Assembly (NCBI RefSeq): GCF_900188325.1
Contig: NZ_FZPD01000005.1
Coordinates: 248,001 to 312,000, forward strand
Origin: Ekhidna lutea
Lineage (GTDB): Bacteria; Bacteroidota; Bacteroidia; Cytophagales; Cyclobacteriaceae
Length of the DNA stretch: 64,000 bases
Direction of reading: 5' to 3'
The notes under the pieces are model-generated. The model searched no databases, had not been told where the DNA came from, and saw nothing but the letters and a program-made list of their open reading frames with translations. Shown here in pieces: positions 1-9,290 of this stretch (its first letter is position 1; the number at the start of each line of letters is the position of its first letter). The position numbers were made by a program, and so were the translations under genes.

Positions 1-2
1 CA

Positions 3-1118
3 TCAAACAATGCCGATTCACCTGTTGAAACGGATGATAAATCCACGGTTGACCTTACATCCAATGAGGGGCTGAATCTGGATCAGGTGGTACTGCCTGA
101 AGGTTTTGAAATAAGTGTATTTGCAAGGGTCAACAATGCCCGAGCCATGGTTTTAACTGAAAAAGGTACTCTGTTTGTAAGTAACAGAGGAGGAGATAAG
201 GTTTACGCGTTGAAAGATACTGATGGAGACGGAAAAGCGGATGAACGATATGTTATAGCAAGTGATATGCGGATGCCAAACGGAATTGCATTCAGAGATG
301 GTTCATTGTTTGTAGCGGAGGTTTCGAAACTCTGGCGCTTTGATGATATCGAAAACAACCTGGATAACCCTCCCAAACCAGTGAAGATTTATGATGATTA
401 TCCAACCGATGGCCATCATGGATGGAAATACATCGCTTTTGGGCCTGATGGTAAACTCTATGTGCCGGTAGGGGCTCCCTGTAATATTTGCGAAAGTAAA
501 AATGAAATGTATGCAAGCATCACGCGTTTGGATCCGGATGGCTCGAATAGAGAAGTGTACGCGCATGGTGTTAGAAATACAGTTGGCTTTACCTGGCATC
601 CGGAAACCGGTGAGATGTGGTTTACGGATAATGGACGCGACTGGCTGGGCAATGATGAACCTCCTTGCGAGCTGAATCGGGTAGCAGAATCAGGTCAGCA
701 TTTTGGTTATCCTTATTGCCACGGAGGCTACTTCAAAGACCCGGAATTTGGGCATAAAAGACCCTGTGATGATTTTGTGAAACCTGCTCAAAACTTAGGG
801 CCACACGTTGCGCCGCTCGGATTGAAGTTTTGCACGAGTGACGCTTTCCCATCCGAGTATAAGCATAAGATTTTCATAGCAGAGCATGGCTCATGGAATA
901 GGGATGCGGAGGTTGGTCACACCGGTCACAAAATCACAATGGTGACCGAAGAGAATGGTGTAGGTGTTTCTTATGAAGATTTTGCAACAGGTTTCCTAAA
1001 CAAAGAAACGAATACCGCATGGGCACGGCCTGTGGACATAGTTTTTGCTGCTGATGGAGCAATGTTGGTATCTGACGACCTTGCCGAGACTATTTTTCGA
1101 ATTGTTTACAACAATTGA
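3..1118 (+). CDS. PQQ-dependent sugar dehydrogenase-like beta-propeller protein (5' partial)
   Basis: The frame is open to the left edge of the window, so the N-terminus, probably including a signal peptide, is missing. The visible part resembles the soluble glucose/sorbosone dehydrogenase family, six-bladed beta-propellers that oxidise aldoses with PQQ in the periplasm. Landmarks are the GHHGWKYIAFGPDGKLY blade motif, VPVGAPCNICE, a YAHGVRNTVGFTWHPETG stretch, DNGRDWLGND and AEHGSWNRD, all typical of this family. A GTG at 87 could act as a start, but similarity to the fold begins just after it and coding continues upstream, so a longer protein is more likely. The cofactor is inferred from the family. 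The true substrate cannot be read from sequence. Confidence 0.8.
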   Translation, partial: SNNADSPVETDDKSTVDLTSNEGLNLDQVVLPEGFEISVFARVNNARAMVLTEKGTLFVSNRGGDKVYALKDTDGDGKADERYVIASDMRMPNGIAFRDGSLFVAEVSKLWRFDDIENNLDNPPKPVKIYDDYPTDGHHGWKYIAFGPDGKLYVPVGAPCNICESKNEMYASITRLDPDGSNREVYAHGVRNTVGFTWHPETGEMWFTDNGRDWLGNDEPPCELNRVAESGQHFGYPYCHGGYFKDPEFGHKRPCDDFVKPAQNLGPHVAPLGLKFCTSDAFPSEYKHKIFIAEHGSWNRDAEVGHTGHKITMVTEENGVGVSYEDFATGFLNKETNTAWARPVDIVFAADGAMLVSDDLAETIFRIVYNN

Positions 1119-1220
1119 CATCCGTCACCGGCTGTTTTTTCGCCTTTGGTGTAAATGCCATCTTTTTTCCAGATGAAAATCACTTTCTTTCTATTGCAAT
1201 AATTACCTAATAAATACACT

Positions 1221-2600
1221 ATGAAATACAAAAAGCTATTTCTGATGGCAACCTGCCTGGCATGGCTGGCAGGTTGTACACCAACAGAAGAAAAACAAGA
1301 ATCAGCATCATTTCAGGTTCCGGTCGAGTATTATAAGCTCGACAATGGATTGAAGGTGATCCTTTCACAGGATAAAACATCACCCACCGTTGTGATAGCA
1401 GCTTACTACAACATTGGCTTCCGAATTGAGCCAAAAGATCGTACCGGTTTTGCGCACCTTTTTGAGCACATGATGTTTCAAGGTTCTGAAAATCTGGGCA
1501 AAATGGAGTTTATCAAGCTGGTGCAGCAAAATGGAGGGGTTCTAAATGGCTCTACTCGTTTTGATTTTACCAACTATTTTGAGATAGTCCCTGCACACAA
1601 GTTGGAAACCATGCTGTGGGCTGAAGCTGACCGAATGAGAGGGCTTGATATTACGCAAGAAAATTTATCAAATCAGCAAGGCGTAGTAAAGAATGAAGTA
1701 AAGGTAAACGTCTTGAATCAACCCTATGGCGGGTTCCCATGGTTGGATATGCCACAGTACGCTAATGAAAACTGGTATAACGCCCACAACTTTTATGGCG
1801 ACCTGGAAGATTTGGATGCGGCTACATTGGTTGATGTTCAAAATTTCTTTGACACTTATTATGCTCCTAACAATGCTGCGATTTCTGTAGTAGGAGATTT
1901 TGAAATTGAAGATGCCAAAAAATGGATTGAACAATATTTTGGTGACATTCCATCAGCAGAGCTACCGGAATCACCGGACATTTCCGAGAAGCCTCAAACT
2001 GAGGAAAAGCGATTTGAAAAGGAAGACAAACTGGCCACAAAACCAGCCATCGCACTTGCATATCAAATGCCGGAGCGTAATAGCGCAGAATACTATGCAA
2101 TGGGACTTTTGGATCAAATTTTAGTTCAGGGAGATAACAGCTTATTATATAAGGAGTTGGTAAAGGAAAATGGATATGCGGCCAATGTGAATGGCGGTAT
2201 CAACTATCTGGGTAATATGTTTAACTACAAAGGCCCAATGCTTTGGATGTTTAATTTAACCTATGACAACACCACGGAAGCAGATAGCATCATCCAGTCA
2301 GTAGATGACGTAATCAGTGGATTGGAAGAAAATGGAGTTACACAGGAAATGCTGGACAATGCGCTTGTTAAAATCAGATCAAGCCTGTACGATAATCTTG
2401 GAGGCTTCTTTGGCTTTGGACGGGCAGATTTACTTTGCAGTTTTGCCTTGTTTGATGATGATCCTTCCAGGATTAACAATATCGAAAGTGAATTTAAAAA
2501 GGTTACTGTTGAAGATGTAAACAGAACAATCAAGGATTACCTGAGATCATCCAACCGTACGATCCTTACCCTAAAACCAACTGCTGAAACTCAAAACTAA
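1221..2600 (+). CDS. M16 family zinc peptidase, active subunit, lipoprotein
   Basis: 459 residues. An N-terminal signal with lipobox (LAGC, Cys19) predicts an SPII lipoprotein. The inverted zinc motif HxxEH is present at H79-E82-H83, and the third ligand is likely E159 in the NQQGVVKNEV segment, as in pitrilysin/processing-peptidase proteins. A second, non-catalytic M16 half follows. The next gene (7 bp downstream) is an M16 protein without the zinc motif. Bacterial M16B enzymes are often encoded as such an active/inactive pair that forms a clam-shaped heterodimer degrading peptides. Location in the periplasm or outer membrane is inferred from the lipobox. Confidence 0.92.
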   Translation: MKYKKLFLMATCLAWLAGCTPTEEKQESASFQVPVEYYKLDNGLKVILSQDKTSPTVVIAAYYNIGFRIEPKDRTGFAHLFEHMMFQGSENLGKMEFIKLVQQNGGVLNGSTRFDFTNYFEIVPAHKLETMLWAEADRMRGLDITQENLSNQQGVVKNEVKVNVLNQPYGGFPWLDMPQYANENWYNAHNFYGDLEDLDAATLVDVQNFFDTYYAPNNAAISVVGDFEIEDAKKWIEQYFGDIPSAELPESPDISEKPQTEEKRFEKEDKLATKPAIALAYQMPERNSAEYYAMGLLDQILVQGDNSLLYKELVKENGYAANVNGGINYLGNMFNYKGPMLWMFNLTYDNTTEADSIIQSVDDVISGLEENGVTQEMLDNALVKIRSSLYDNLGGFFGFGRADLLCSFALFDDDPSRINNIESEFKKVTVEDVNRTIKDYLRSSNRTILTLKPTAETQN

Positions 2601-2607
2601 ACGAATC

Positions 2608-3993
2608 ATGAAGACGATATTTAAATATATATTTTACATCTACCTGATTCCAGCTATGAGTCTGGCACAGGAAAAAGAAACGCCACCTCCAGGTGGTGAG
2701 CCTAAAGGATTTACTCTTCCTGCAAAGGAGACTTTTTCACTTGAAAATGGACTTAAGGGAGTGATGGTGTCGTGGGGTTCTATCCCAAAAGCAACTATCC
2801 AGATTGTTGTTAAAACTGGGAATATCAATGAAGGTCCGGAGCAGGTTTGGCTGAGTGATCTTGTAGGTGATTTAATGCAGGAGGGGAGCTTAAACCGCAC
2901 AGGAAATGAGGTAGCAGATGAGATAGCAAGCATGGGTGGCGATCTTTCGATCGGAGTAGGTCAGCATACAACTACCTTAACAGCATCTGTGCTTTATGAG
3001 TATGTGCCGGATGCCATTGAATTGATGGCCGATGTTTTGACAAATCCTGCATTTCCTGAAGAAGAACTGGGTCGGTTGATTAACGATCAAAAAAGACAGT
3101 TGAGCGTGAGTATGACTCAGCCTCAACCACAAGCCATGGCTCAGTTTTATGCATCTATTTACCCGGATCATGCTTATGGTAGAATTTTCCCAACGGATGA
3201 AATGTTGGATAGCTATACCATTGATGATGTCAAGTCATTCTATAATGAAAACTTTGGAGCAAAGCGAACCACTGTTTATGTAGCGGGAAAATTTGACGCT
3301 GAGGCGGCAAAAGGAGCCATTGAAAAAAGTTTGAGTGGATGGATAGAAGGGGAGGAGGCGAACTACCCAATAGCTGAACCTCAACTTTCAGATAATATTC
3401 AGATGATTGATAGACCGGATGCTCCTCAATCAACAATTATGATTGGATTGCCGGTTGCTGACCCATCTAATCCGGATTATATCGCATTGGACATCACCAA
3501 CTCACTTCTTGGTGGTTCTTTTGGCTCTCGAATTACCAGTAATATCAGGGAGGATAAAGGATATACATATTCTCCTTACAGCACCATTTCTGATAAGTAT
3601 AAATCAGCCGTTTGGTATGAGATGGCAGATGTCACTACTGATGTCACAGGTCCTGCACTTCGTGAGATTACAAAAGAGGTGTTTAAACTTCAGGATGAAC
3701 CACCTTCAAAAGAAGAACTGGATGGAATCAAAAATTATGAGGCAGGCATCTATGTGCTCCAAAATTCCACACCTGGAGGCATTATAGGCCAGCTTTCATA
3801 CCTGGATATATATGATTTACCCGAGTCTTTCCTGACAGATAAAGTAAAAAATATCTACGCTGTTACTCCTGAGCAGGTAAGTGAGCTTGTGAAAAAGTAC
3901 ATTCGGCCAGAGGATATGAAATTGGTCATTGTAGGAGACAAGGAAAAAATAGAAGAGCAAATCAATGAATACGAAAAGGAATTTGGAAACTAA
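2608..3993 (+). CDS. M16 family peptidase-like partner subunit (no zinc site)
   Basis: 461 residues with a cleavable signal peptide (ends near SLAQ). At the place of HxxEH it reads LVGDLMQEG, so it cannot bind catalytic zinc. The C-terminal half keeps the Arg/Tyr pair region (NIREDKGYTYSPYS) that in M16 heterodimers completes the active site of the partner. Together with the upstream gene, 7 bp away, it forms a two-gene operon that ends at the hairpin at 4022-4048. It is predicted to be periplasmic and to work only in complex. Confidence 0.9.
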   Translation: MKTIFKYIFYIYLIPAMSLAQEKETPPPGGEPKGFTLPAKETFSLENGLKGVMVSWGSIPKATIQIVVKTGNINEGPEQVWLSDLVGDLMQEGSLNRTGNEVADEIASMGGDLSIGVGQHTTTLTASVLYEYVPDAIELMADVLTNPAFPEEELGRLINDQKRQLSVSMTQPQPQAMAQFYASIYPDHAYGRIFPTDEMLDSYTIDDVKSFYNENFGAKRTTVYVAGKFDAEAAKGAIEKSLSGWIEGEEANYPIAEPQLSDNIQMIDRPDAPQSTIMIGLPVADPSNPDYIALDITNSLLGGSFGSRITSNIREDKGYTYSPYSTISDKYKSAVWYEMADVTTDVTGPALREITKEVFKLQDEPPSKEELDGIKNYEAGIYVLQNSTPGGIIGQLSYLDIYDLPESFLTDKVKNIYAVTPEQVSELVKKYIRPEDMKLVIVGDKEKIEEQINEYEKEFGN

Positions 3994-4021
3994 AAGTTCT
4001 GTCCAATCACCTATTCATTTT

Positions 4022-4048
4022 AAAGCGGTCCAATGTGGCCGCTTTTTT
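4022..4048 (+). terminator. Rho-independent terminator of the M16 operon
   Basis: Stem AAAGCGG (4022-4028) pairs with CCGCTTT (4039-4045) and is followed by a run of six T. It lies 29 bp after the stop of the second M16 gene and before the convergent M23 peptidase gene. Confidence 0.8.
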
Positions 4049-4063
4049 ATTGAATTTACCCAT

Positions 4064-5206
4064 TCAGGGTAAAAAGCTGTAAACTTCAGATTTATCTAAA
4101 AATCCAACTATTCCATTCTCTGTTGCCACCCTTACATATTCATGATTAACGGCATTAACAGCGATAAAGCTTCCAGTGTCGAGGGTATCAAGATTTAAGG
4201 ACTGATTGCTCATTGCTGACTTTAAATACATTGCCTTGTTCACCGCAAATAATTTTCCAAGTAGCATTGTATCCGGGATAAGTTTTGGCGGTCTGGGATA
4301 TTCTTCAACGATAAAGGAATAGGGATCCATGGGCCCATTTCGGTAAATGCCGAAGTGAAGGTGAGGAGGGGTATATCGCGCATTGCCTGTATTGCCAACC
4401 GTGCCAATGGTATCACCTGGATTTACCATTTGATATTTATTGACCTTCTGATCTTGCAAATGAGCAAAATACAGGTTGTTGCCTCTTTCTCGATCATATA
4501 ACCAAACCACTTTGCCTCCTAAGCCTCGTACACCAACAAAGCGAACTTCAGCTTTGACAGGAGCAATAATGGGCGTATGCCTTTTTGCAAAAATGTCAAC
4601 TCCGTGATGATCTCTGCGTCCACCATCTCGGGGATCGCCGAAAAAGCTTTGAATCGCCCGATAATCTTTACCAGCAACAGGAAAAGCAAGCGTTGGTACG
4701 TTTTCAATGGTAATAGTGAATTGACCACCTCTTAACAACTCAGGCTGAAGCCGGAGTATGTATGAAGCATTTTTTCGAGGTTCAAAGCCTAGTTGAAGTG
4801 TACTATCTGCAGAAGCTACCTGCAAGTATTCACTAAGGGAGTCGTTTTCAACACGAAATAGATCAACAAACACTCTAGTCGTATCAGGTGAAAAGAGTTG
4901 AATATCTACTAATACTTTCTGCCCCCTTTTCACATCAAATCGATACCCAAGGGCCTCCGGCTTTATTTCCGATAAAGTAAATGATTCCTGATACGGAAGC
5001 TTTACTTCGATCTGTTGAGCAAAAGGTTTTTCTGCGGCTTCCAGCCAATCTTTTACTAGGGCTGTTTCCAGGAGATTGGCTTGCTTTAATGAATACCAGT
5101 ACGCGTGATGGTCATTTCGAGGGTAAAAACGTTCTGGTACTTTTTCTTCTTTGCATCCTTGAAGCAGTAGGATGCATATAGTTGTGGCGATCAACTTCAC
5201 ATTCAT
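4064..5206 (-). CDS. M23 (LytM) peptidase lipoprotein with C-terminal SH3-like domain
   Basis: 380 residues. The signal ends in a lipobox (LLQGC, Cys18). The central part is a beta-sandwich-like region of unknown role. The M23 domain (about residues 185-300) shows HHGVDIFAKRHTPIIAP and the HLHFGIY end motif, the zinc ligands of LytM endopeptidases that cut peptidoglycan cross-links. The last 60 residues look like a bacterial SH3 domain (VRVATENGIVGFL), often used to bind cell wall. It is the last gene of a minus-strand set with the K+ channel (33 bp upstream) and the MORN-like gene. Confidence 0.85.
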   Translation of the reverse strand: MNVKLIATTICILLLQGCKEEKVPERFYPRNDHHAYWYSLKQANLLETALVKDWLEAAEKPFAQQIEVKLPYQESFTLSEIKPEALGYRFDVKRGQKVLVDIQLFSPDTTRVFVDLFRVENDSLSEYLQVASADSTLQLGFEPRKNASYILRLQPELLRGGQFTITIENVPTLAFPVAGKDYRAIQSFFGDPRDGGRRDHHGVDIFAKRHTPIIAPVKAEVRFVGVRGLGGKVVWLYDRERGNNLYFAHLQDQKVNKYQMVNPGDTIGTVGNTGNARYTPPHLHFGIYRNGPMDPYSFIVEEYPRPPKLIPDTMLLGKLFAVNKAMYLKSAMSNQSLNLDTLDTGSFIAVNAVNHEYVRVATENGIVGFLDKSEVYSFLP

Positions 5207-5239
5207 GCATAAGTGATACGTATGAATCGTTCGCTCAGT

Positions 5240-5584
5240 TTAATCTTCTTTTTTACCCCGGGAATTTTTTTTAACCTTTCTTTTCACTAGAGTACTGTAA
5301 TGATGGTAAAGGGTATTGATAAAAGCCAGTATGATCCCAACCCCAATGGTTATGTAAATGATGGTGAAAATTTTCCCGGCATCTGTTTGTGGCGCAAAAT
5401 CCCCAAACCCAATGGTGGTGAGTGTGATAAAAGAAAAATAGAAAGCGTCCAGGTATGTCCAGCCTTCAAGCTCATGATAGACAAGAGTGCCCATAATAAG
5501 AATTGTAATTCCTGTTAAAAGCAGGTCTCGGTATTCTTTATCTGAAAGGAATGCTTTTAATGTTCGAAAGAAAATCATTGGCAA
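5240..5584 (-). CDS. Two-TM potassium channel
   Basis: 114 residues: TM1 (about 20-36), pore helix with selectivity filter T57-I-G-F-G-D62, then TM2 (about 73-95) and a basic tail. This is the minimal KcsA-like pore module. Family knowledge says that four subunits form one K+ channel in the inner membrane. There is no RCK or cyclic-nucleotide domain in the protein, so gating is not evident. It is 14 bp downstream of the MORN-like gene. Confidence 0.85.
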   Translation of the reverse strand: MPMIFFRTLKAFLSDKEYRDLLLTGITILIMGTLVYHELEGWTYLDAFYFSFITLTTIGFGDFAPQTDAGKIFTIIYITIGVGIILAFINTLYHHYSTLVKRKVKKNSRGKKED

Positions 5585-5597
5585 ATAAAGTCACTAA

Positions 5598-6908
5598 TTA
5601 ATTTGAATCCTCTTCAGTCACCTCAACTCCGTGTTTATATGTGATTTTGTTAGTAAGCTGACCTTTTTTATCAAAATATTCCCACTCACCATGCCTTCTA
5701 TTTCTTATGTACTTTCCCCGATACTCAATGCCACCTCCTTTATAATAAGACGTGTAGCTACCCTGAAGCTTATTAAGCTCATAAGCGGCCTCAATTTTAA
5801 GGTCACCGTTTAAATAGTATTCTTTATATAGCCCGTATTTATTACCAAACTGGAAACTCGTTTCTGCTATTTTTTGGCCTTTTTCGAAGGTCTCCTGTTT
5901 GCCATGAAGCTTTCCTTTTTCATATCGTTCAATTGTTAATAATTGTCCTTTTGAGTCCCATGATTTCCAGGTTCCATCAGGGAGTTCATTTATAAGTTCT
6001 TTTTGAGCTATAAGTTTGCCTTTATCGGTGTATTCTTTGATTGTTGCATTTTGGCCATTATTGGAATAGCTGGACTCCAGTCTGACCTCACCATTTTCAT
6101 GGTAATCCAGACTTTTTCCAACTCGGTATCCGTCTTTATACTTGTATTCACTCTTCAAGTCACCATCATCAAAATAAACAAGGTAATCACCCTGAAGGGC
6201 CCCCGATCCATACGTACCTGTGGCTTTTAATTGACCATTTTCATAATACATTTTCACAGATCCGCTTCTATCACCTTGTCTGTTCACTACTTCCATTTCA
6301 AGTTTACCTGTTGGATAAAAGGTTTTGTAGTCTCCATCAAGCAGACCATTAACGTAGTTTGCTTCTAATTGGGCTTGTCCATTTTGGTAATATTTTATGG
6401 TTTTCCCATTTGGCTTCCCGTTTTTATAATTCACCACTTCCCTTACTTCCCCATTTTCGAAGTATGAGTATACCGGACCATCCGGCTTTCCATTTTCGAA
6501 GGTTGTGGCACCCTTAAGTTGACCGGATTCATTGTATAGTTTGATCTGGCCAACAAGTGTATCATTGTTAAAGGTAGCTTCCTGTACAAGTGTACCTGTC
6601 GGAGAAAAAATTTGAGTTAGTCCCTCCCTGAGATTTTCCTCATAGATAGTTTGACGCTGAATGTTTCCATTCGAATAGTAATTATAAAAAATGCCTTGCT
6701 TCTTTCCTTGATCAAATTGTCCCTTGACAATTACATTTCCCTTGGGATCAAACATTTGGTAGTTCCCATCAACCAGTGAGCTATCATTATTTAAAATGAA
6801 ATACTGCTCCTTCTTTTGACCGGTTGGGTAGAAGGTTTCGATTTTCGTTTGCGTGAACGCACAAAAAAGAATGCAAAGTGAAAATAGGAAAACAATTTGT
6901 CTGATCAT
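5598..6908 (-). CDS. Exported MORN-variant repeat protein (YwqK-like)
   Basis: 436 residues with an N-terminal signal peptide. The rest is built from about 17-19 repeats of 22-24 residues with the pattern YYENGQLK..G.Y..G...G, the MORN_2 variant repeat. Databases often label such proteins 'toxin-antitoxin YwqK family antitoxin', but nothing here supports a toxin. The repeat forms an extended beta-structure, and a scaffold or surface role is only inferred. First gene of the set with the K+ channel and M23 peptidase. A paralogue with fewer repeats lies at 17979-18713. Confidence 0.75.
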   Translation of the reverse strand: MIRQIVFLFSLCILFCAFTQTKIETFYPTGQKKEQYFILNNDSSLVDGNYQMFDPKGNVIVKGQFDQGKKQGIFYNYYSNGNIQRQTIYEENLREGLTQIFSPTGTLVQEATFNNDTLVGQIKLYNESGQLKGATTFENGKPDGPVYSYFENGEVREVVNYKNGKPNGKTIKYYQNGQAQLEANYVNGLLDGDYKTFYPTGKLEMEVVNRQGDRSGSVKMYYENGQLKATGTYGSGALQGDYLVYFDDGDLKSEYKYKDGYRVGKSLDYHENGEVRLESSYSNNGQNATIKEYTDKGKLIAQKELINELPDGTWKSWDSKGQLLTIERYEKGKLHGKQETFEKGQKIAETSFQFGNKYGLYKEYYLNGDLKIEAAYELNKLQGSYTSYYKGGGIEYRGKYIRNRRHGEWEYFDKKGQLTNKITYKHGVEVTEEDSN

Positions 6909-6914
6909 GGTGAT

Positions 6915-6944
6915 AAAAAAAGCTCTACGAGAAAACGCAGAGCT
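6915..6944 (-). terminator. Minus-strand hairpin terminator upstream of the MORN operon
   Basis: Inverted repeat AGCTCT (6921-6926)/AGAGCT (6939-6944). Read on the minus strand it is followed by a T-run (A's at 6915-6921 on the plus strand). It would end transcripts coming from the small frame at 7004-7249 before they enter the MORN gene. Confidence 0.55.
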
Positions 6945-7003
6945 AATTTATAAATTGTAGTGATGATCTGCCCCCTACCGGAAAGTAACATCCAATAATT
7001 CCC

Positions 7004-7249
7004 TCATATTCCCAAATACAGGAGGAGTGGTACTTCACCAAATGATTCGAGTTGCGCTTTAGTGTATTCTTCTGTTAAATCAGGGTATCCTGTTTTTTGG
7101 ATTGTAATTTGATATAGATCTGCAGCTCTCTCAGCTATAGTTATTTCATTGGTAAACGCTTCAATGTCACCTTCGTAAAGTGTGTTGCCATCGTTAGTTA
7201 TTATGATATCTGCAGTAGTCAATGGTTGCGTTGCGAAATGCTCGGGGGG
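7004..7249 (-). pseudogene. Possible remnant or small hypothetical protein
   Basis: The minus-strand frame is open from a stop at about 7252 to 7004. It has no ATG start; the best internal initiator is TTG at 7222 (72 residues). The peptide (ADIIITNDGNTLYEGD ... GYPDLTEEYTKAQLES) reads like the compact C-terminal beta domain of a longer protein, and the codons look native. No upstream part was found in 7250-7440 in any frame. It may be the tail of a decayed gene. Function unknown. Confidence 0.35.
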
Positions 7250-7455
7250 TTACTAGGGAGCAAGTTACGTATGGACAAAGCAAATTTAGCAGCCTTCATA
7301 ATGGGTAGCTAGTAGCTATTAAGTCTGGATTTTTCAATGCACAAAATCGTGAGTATGTACAAGAGCTACTTCGTGCGGAAATCCCGTTCCATTTCTTATT
7401 GTTTTCCGTCTTTAAAAAGTTAATTTCATTACTAAATACATGAAATTTCCTTATA

Positions 7456-7463
7456 TATATTTG
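7456..7463 (+). promoter_or_regulatory. Bacteroidota -7 promoter box (TATATTTG) of the lipocalin-like gene
   Basis: Perfect TAnnTTTG, 18 bp before the ATG at 7482. It lies downstream of the alternative ATG at 7440, which supports the later start. No clear -33 element was seen. Confidence 0.45.
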
Positions 7464-7481
7464 GGAAAAAAAAGTAAAACT

Positions 7482-8012
7482 ATGATTAAAACTACTGCTA
7501 AAACACTACTACAATCGCTTCTTCTCGTTATTTTGTCGGTATTCATAGCTTGTTCTGAAGATGAGGGTATTACTGCGGGTGTTTCAGGAAAGCTAATTGG
7601 ATCATGGAATTCAGGATCAGTGGCTGTAACAGACATTACAATCAACGGAGATGACTTAGCCACCTATTATACAAATTTGGGTATATCTCCAGATTTGATA
7701 GAACAAATTGAGACTGCTTTGGAAAGTGAGATTGAGCAAGGTTTCCAAATTGATATTGAATTTAAATCAGATGGCACATATACATCTACAGATAGTGAAG
7801 GAACTGACTCAGGCACATGGGAGCTTACAAGTAATGATACGAAAGTTCTTTTTGATAAAGGAACGGAAGATGAGCTTGAAGTGAATATTGTTTCTCTAAC
7901 AGAGTCGATGTTTGTGGGATCTTTTACTCAAGTTGATGATTCAGAAGATATTGATGAAGATGGTATAAATGATGAATTAAGTATTTCAATTTCAATTACT
8001 TTAAACAAATAA
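7482..8012 (+). CDS. Lipocalin-like domain lipoprotein
   Basis: 176 residues from ATG 7482. This start is preferred because it gives a normal SPII signal (VILSVFIAC) and follows a promoter box. The frame itself runs from 7440. The mature part GKLIGSWNSGSVAVTD... with IEFKSDGTYTSTDS and GTWELTSNDTKV matches the lipocalin-like small beta-barrel domain common in Bacteroidota lipoproteins. Ligand and role unknown. It is monocistronic, with a terminator directly behind it. Confidence 0.75.
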   Translation: MIKTTAKTLLQSLLLVILSVFIACSEDEGITAGVSGKLIGSWNSGSVAVTDITINGDDLATYYTNLGISPDLIEQIETALESEIEQGFQIDIEFKSDGTYTSTDSEGTDSGTWELTSNDTKVLFDKGTEDELEVNIVSLTESMFVGSFTQVDDSEDIDEDGINDELSISISITLNK

Positions 8013-8021
8013 TAAACAACT

Positions 8022-8050
8022 AAAAAGGGGCTATAAGCCCCTTTTTTTTT
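8022..8050 (+). terminator. Bidirectional rho-independent terminator
   Basis: Stem AAAAAGGGGCT (8022-8032), loop ATA, stem AGCCCCTTTTT (8036-8046), then T's to 8050. On the minus strand five T's follow the stem, so it may also serve the convergent thiolase gene. Confidence 0.9.
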
Positions 8051-8077
8051 AAGTATTACACTTGAGGGTAAGTCTAT

Positions 8078-9256
8078 CTAAACTTTCTCAATCACAATAG
8101 CAGATGCGCCACCGCCACCGTTACAGATACCTGCACAGCCGATTTTGCCACCTTTCTTGTTGAGAACGTTTACAAGTGTTGCAATGATTCTGGCACCAGA
8201 GGTTCCCAGTGGGTGTCCCATCGCTACTGCACCACCAAACACGTTTAGTTTGTCGGCATCCAGTCCAAGTTTCTGCTGGTTAGCGATTGCAACAGCTGAG
8301 AACGCTTCGTTTACTTCCCAGAAATCTACATCTTCCTGTTCAATGCCTGCATGAGCAAGTGCTTTAGGGATTGCAAGAGAAGGAGCAGTGGTAAACCAGA
8401 TTGGCTCTTGCGCTGCATCTCCAAATCCTTTGATTTTTGCTATTAGTGTTAGTCCTAGTTCTTCTGCTTTTTCCTTGCTTACTAGTACCAATGCAGAGGC
8501 GCCATCATTGATTGTGGATGCATTAGCTGCAGTTACAGTCCCTTCTTTGTCAAATACTGGTCGTAATGAAGGAATCTTATCGAAGTTCACATTCGTGAAT
8601 TCTTCATCTTCGTTCATCACCACAGGATCACCTTTTCGCTGTGGGATTTCCACAGGGACGATCTCATCTTTAAACTCACCAGCTTCGGTAGCTGCCGCTA
8701 CTTTCTTGTAGGAGTTGATCGCATACTCATCTTGTGCCTCACGGGAGATGTTCATTTCTTTTGCTGTATTGTCCGCACAGTTACCCATCGGGAACTTGTT
8801 ATAAACTTCCCAAAGGCCGTCATGCATCAGTCCGTCTATCATCTGTCCGTGACCGTATTTGTATCCGAAGCGTGCTTTAGGAATGTAGTAAGGCACGTTT
8901 GACATGCTTTCCATTCCACCGGCTACCACCACATCATTGATTCCCAGCATGATGGATTGAGCGCCCAGCATTACAGACTTCATTCCAGATGAGCAAACTT
9001 TATTTACTGTAGTACATGGTACATTGGTGCCAATTCCTGCATCGATTGCAGCTTGTCTCGCAGGTGCCTGACCAAGGTTGGCAGAAAGCACATTTCCCAT
9101 GAACACTTCGTTAACCTGATCAGCAGCAACACCCGATTTATCAAGGGCCCCTTTAATGGCAAAAGTGCCAAGTTGGGTTGCAGAAAAGCCTGAGAGCTTG
9201 CCTCCAAAACTTCCAATTGGGGTACGTACTGCAGATGCGATGTAAACTTCCTTCAT
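8078..9256 (-). CDS. Acetyl-CoA C-acetyltransferase (thiolase)
   Basis: 392 residues, the usual length of type II thiolases. The nucleophile is C88 (VNKVCSSGMKS), and the acid/base pair is H348 (GHPLGTSGAR) and C378 (CAGICNGGGGA). The enzyme condenses two acetyl-CoA or cleaves acetoacetyl-CoA in the cytoplasm. Whether it serves beta-oxidation, ketone-body or PHB-like metabolism cannot be said, since no partner gene is adjacent. An FNR-like box lies about 21 bp before the ATG, but the position is unusual for activation. Confidence 0.95.
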   Translation of the reverse strand: MKEVYIASAVRTPIGSFGGKLSGFSATQLGTFAIKGALDKSGVAADQVNEVFMGNVLSANLGQAPARQAAIDAGIGTNVPCTTVNKVCSSGMKSVMLGAQSIMLGINDVVVAGGMESMSNVPYYIPKARFGYKYGHGQMIDGLMHDGLWEVYNKFPMGNCADNTAKEMNISREAQDEYAINSYKKVAAATEAGEFKDEIVPVEIPQRKGDPVVMNEDEEFTNVNFDKIPSLRPVFDKEGTVTAANASTINDGASALVLVSKEKAEELGLTLIAKIKGFGDAAQEPIWFTTAPSLAIPKALAHAGIEQEDVDFWEVNEAFSAVAIANQQKLGLDADKLNVFGGAVAMGHPLGTSGARIIATLVNVLNKKGGKIGCAGICNGGGGASAIVIEKV

Positions 9257-9276
9257 ATTAAATATTGTTGTCGTTT

Positions 9277-9290
9277 GTGATTAAAATCAA
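9277..9290. promoter_or_regulatory. Weak candidate FNR-like box before the thiolase gene
   Basis: GTGAT-TAAA-ATCAA matches the TGA-N6-TCA core seen in the respiratory block. It sits only 21 bp before the start codon and outside the block, so it may be chance in AT-rich DNA. Confidence 0.25.

Noticed and set aside
9277-9290. Thiolase as an eighth member of the FNR-like regulon
   Set aside because: The box is only 21 bp before the start codon and outside the block; kept only as a weak site.
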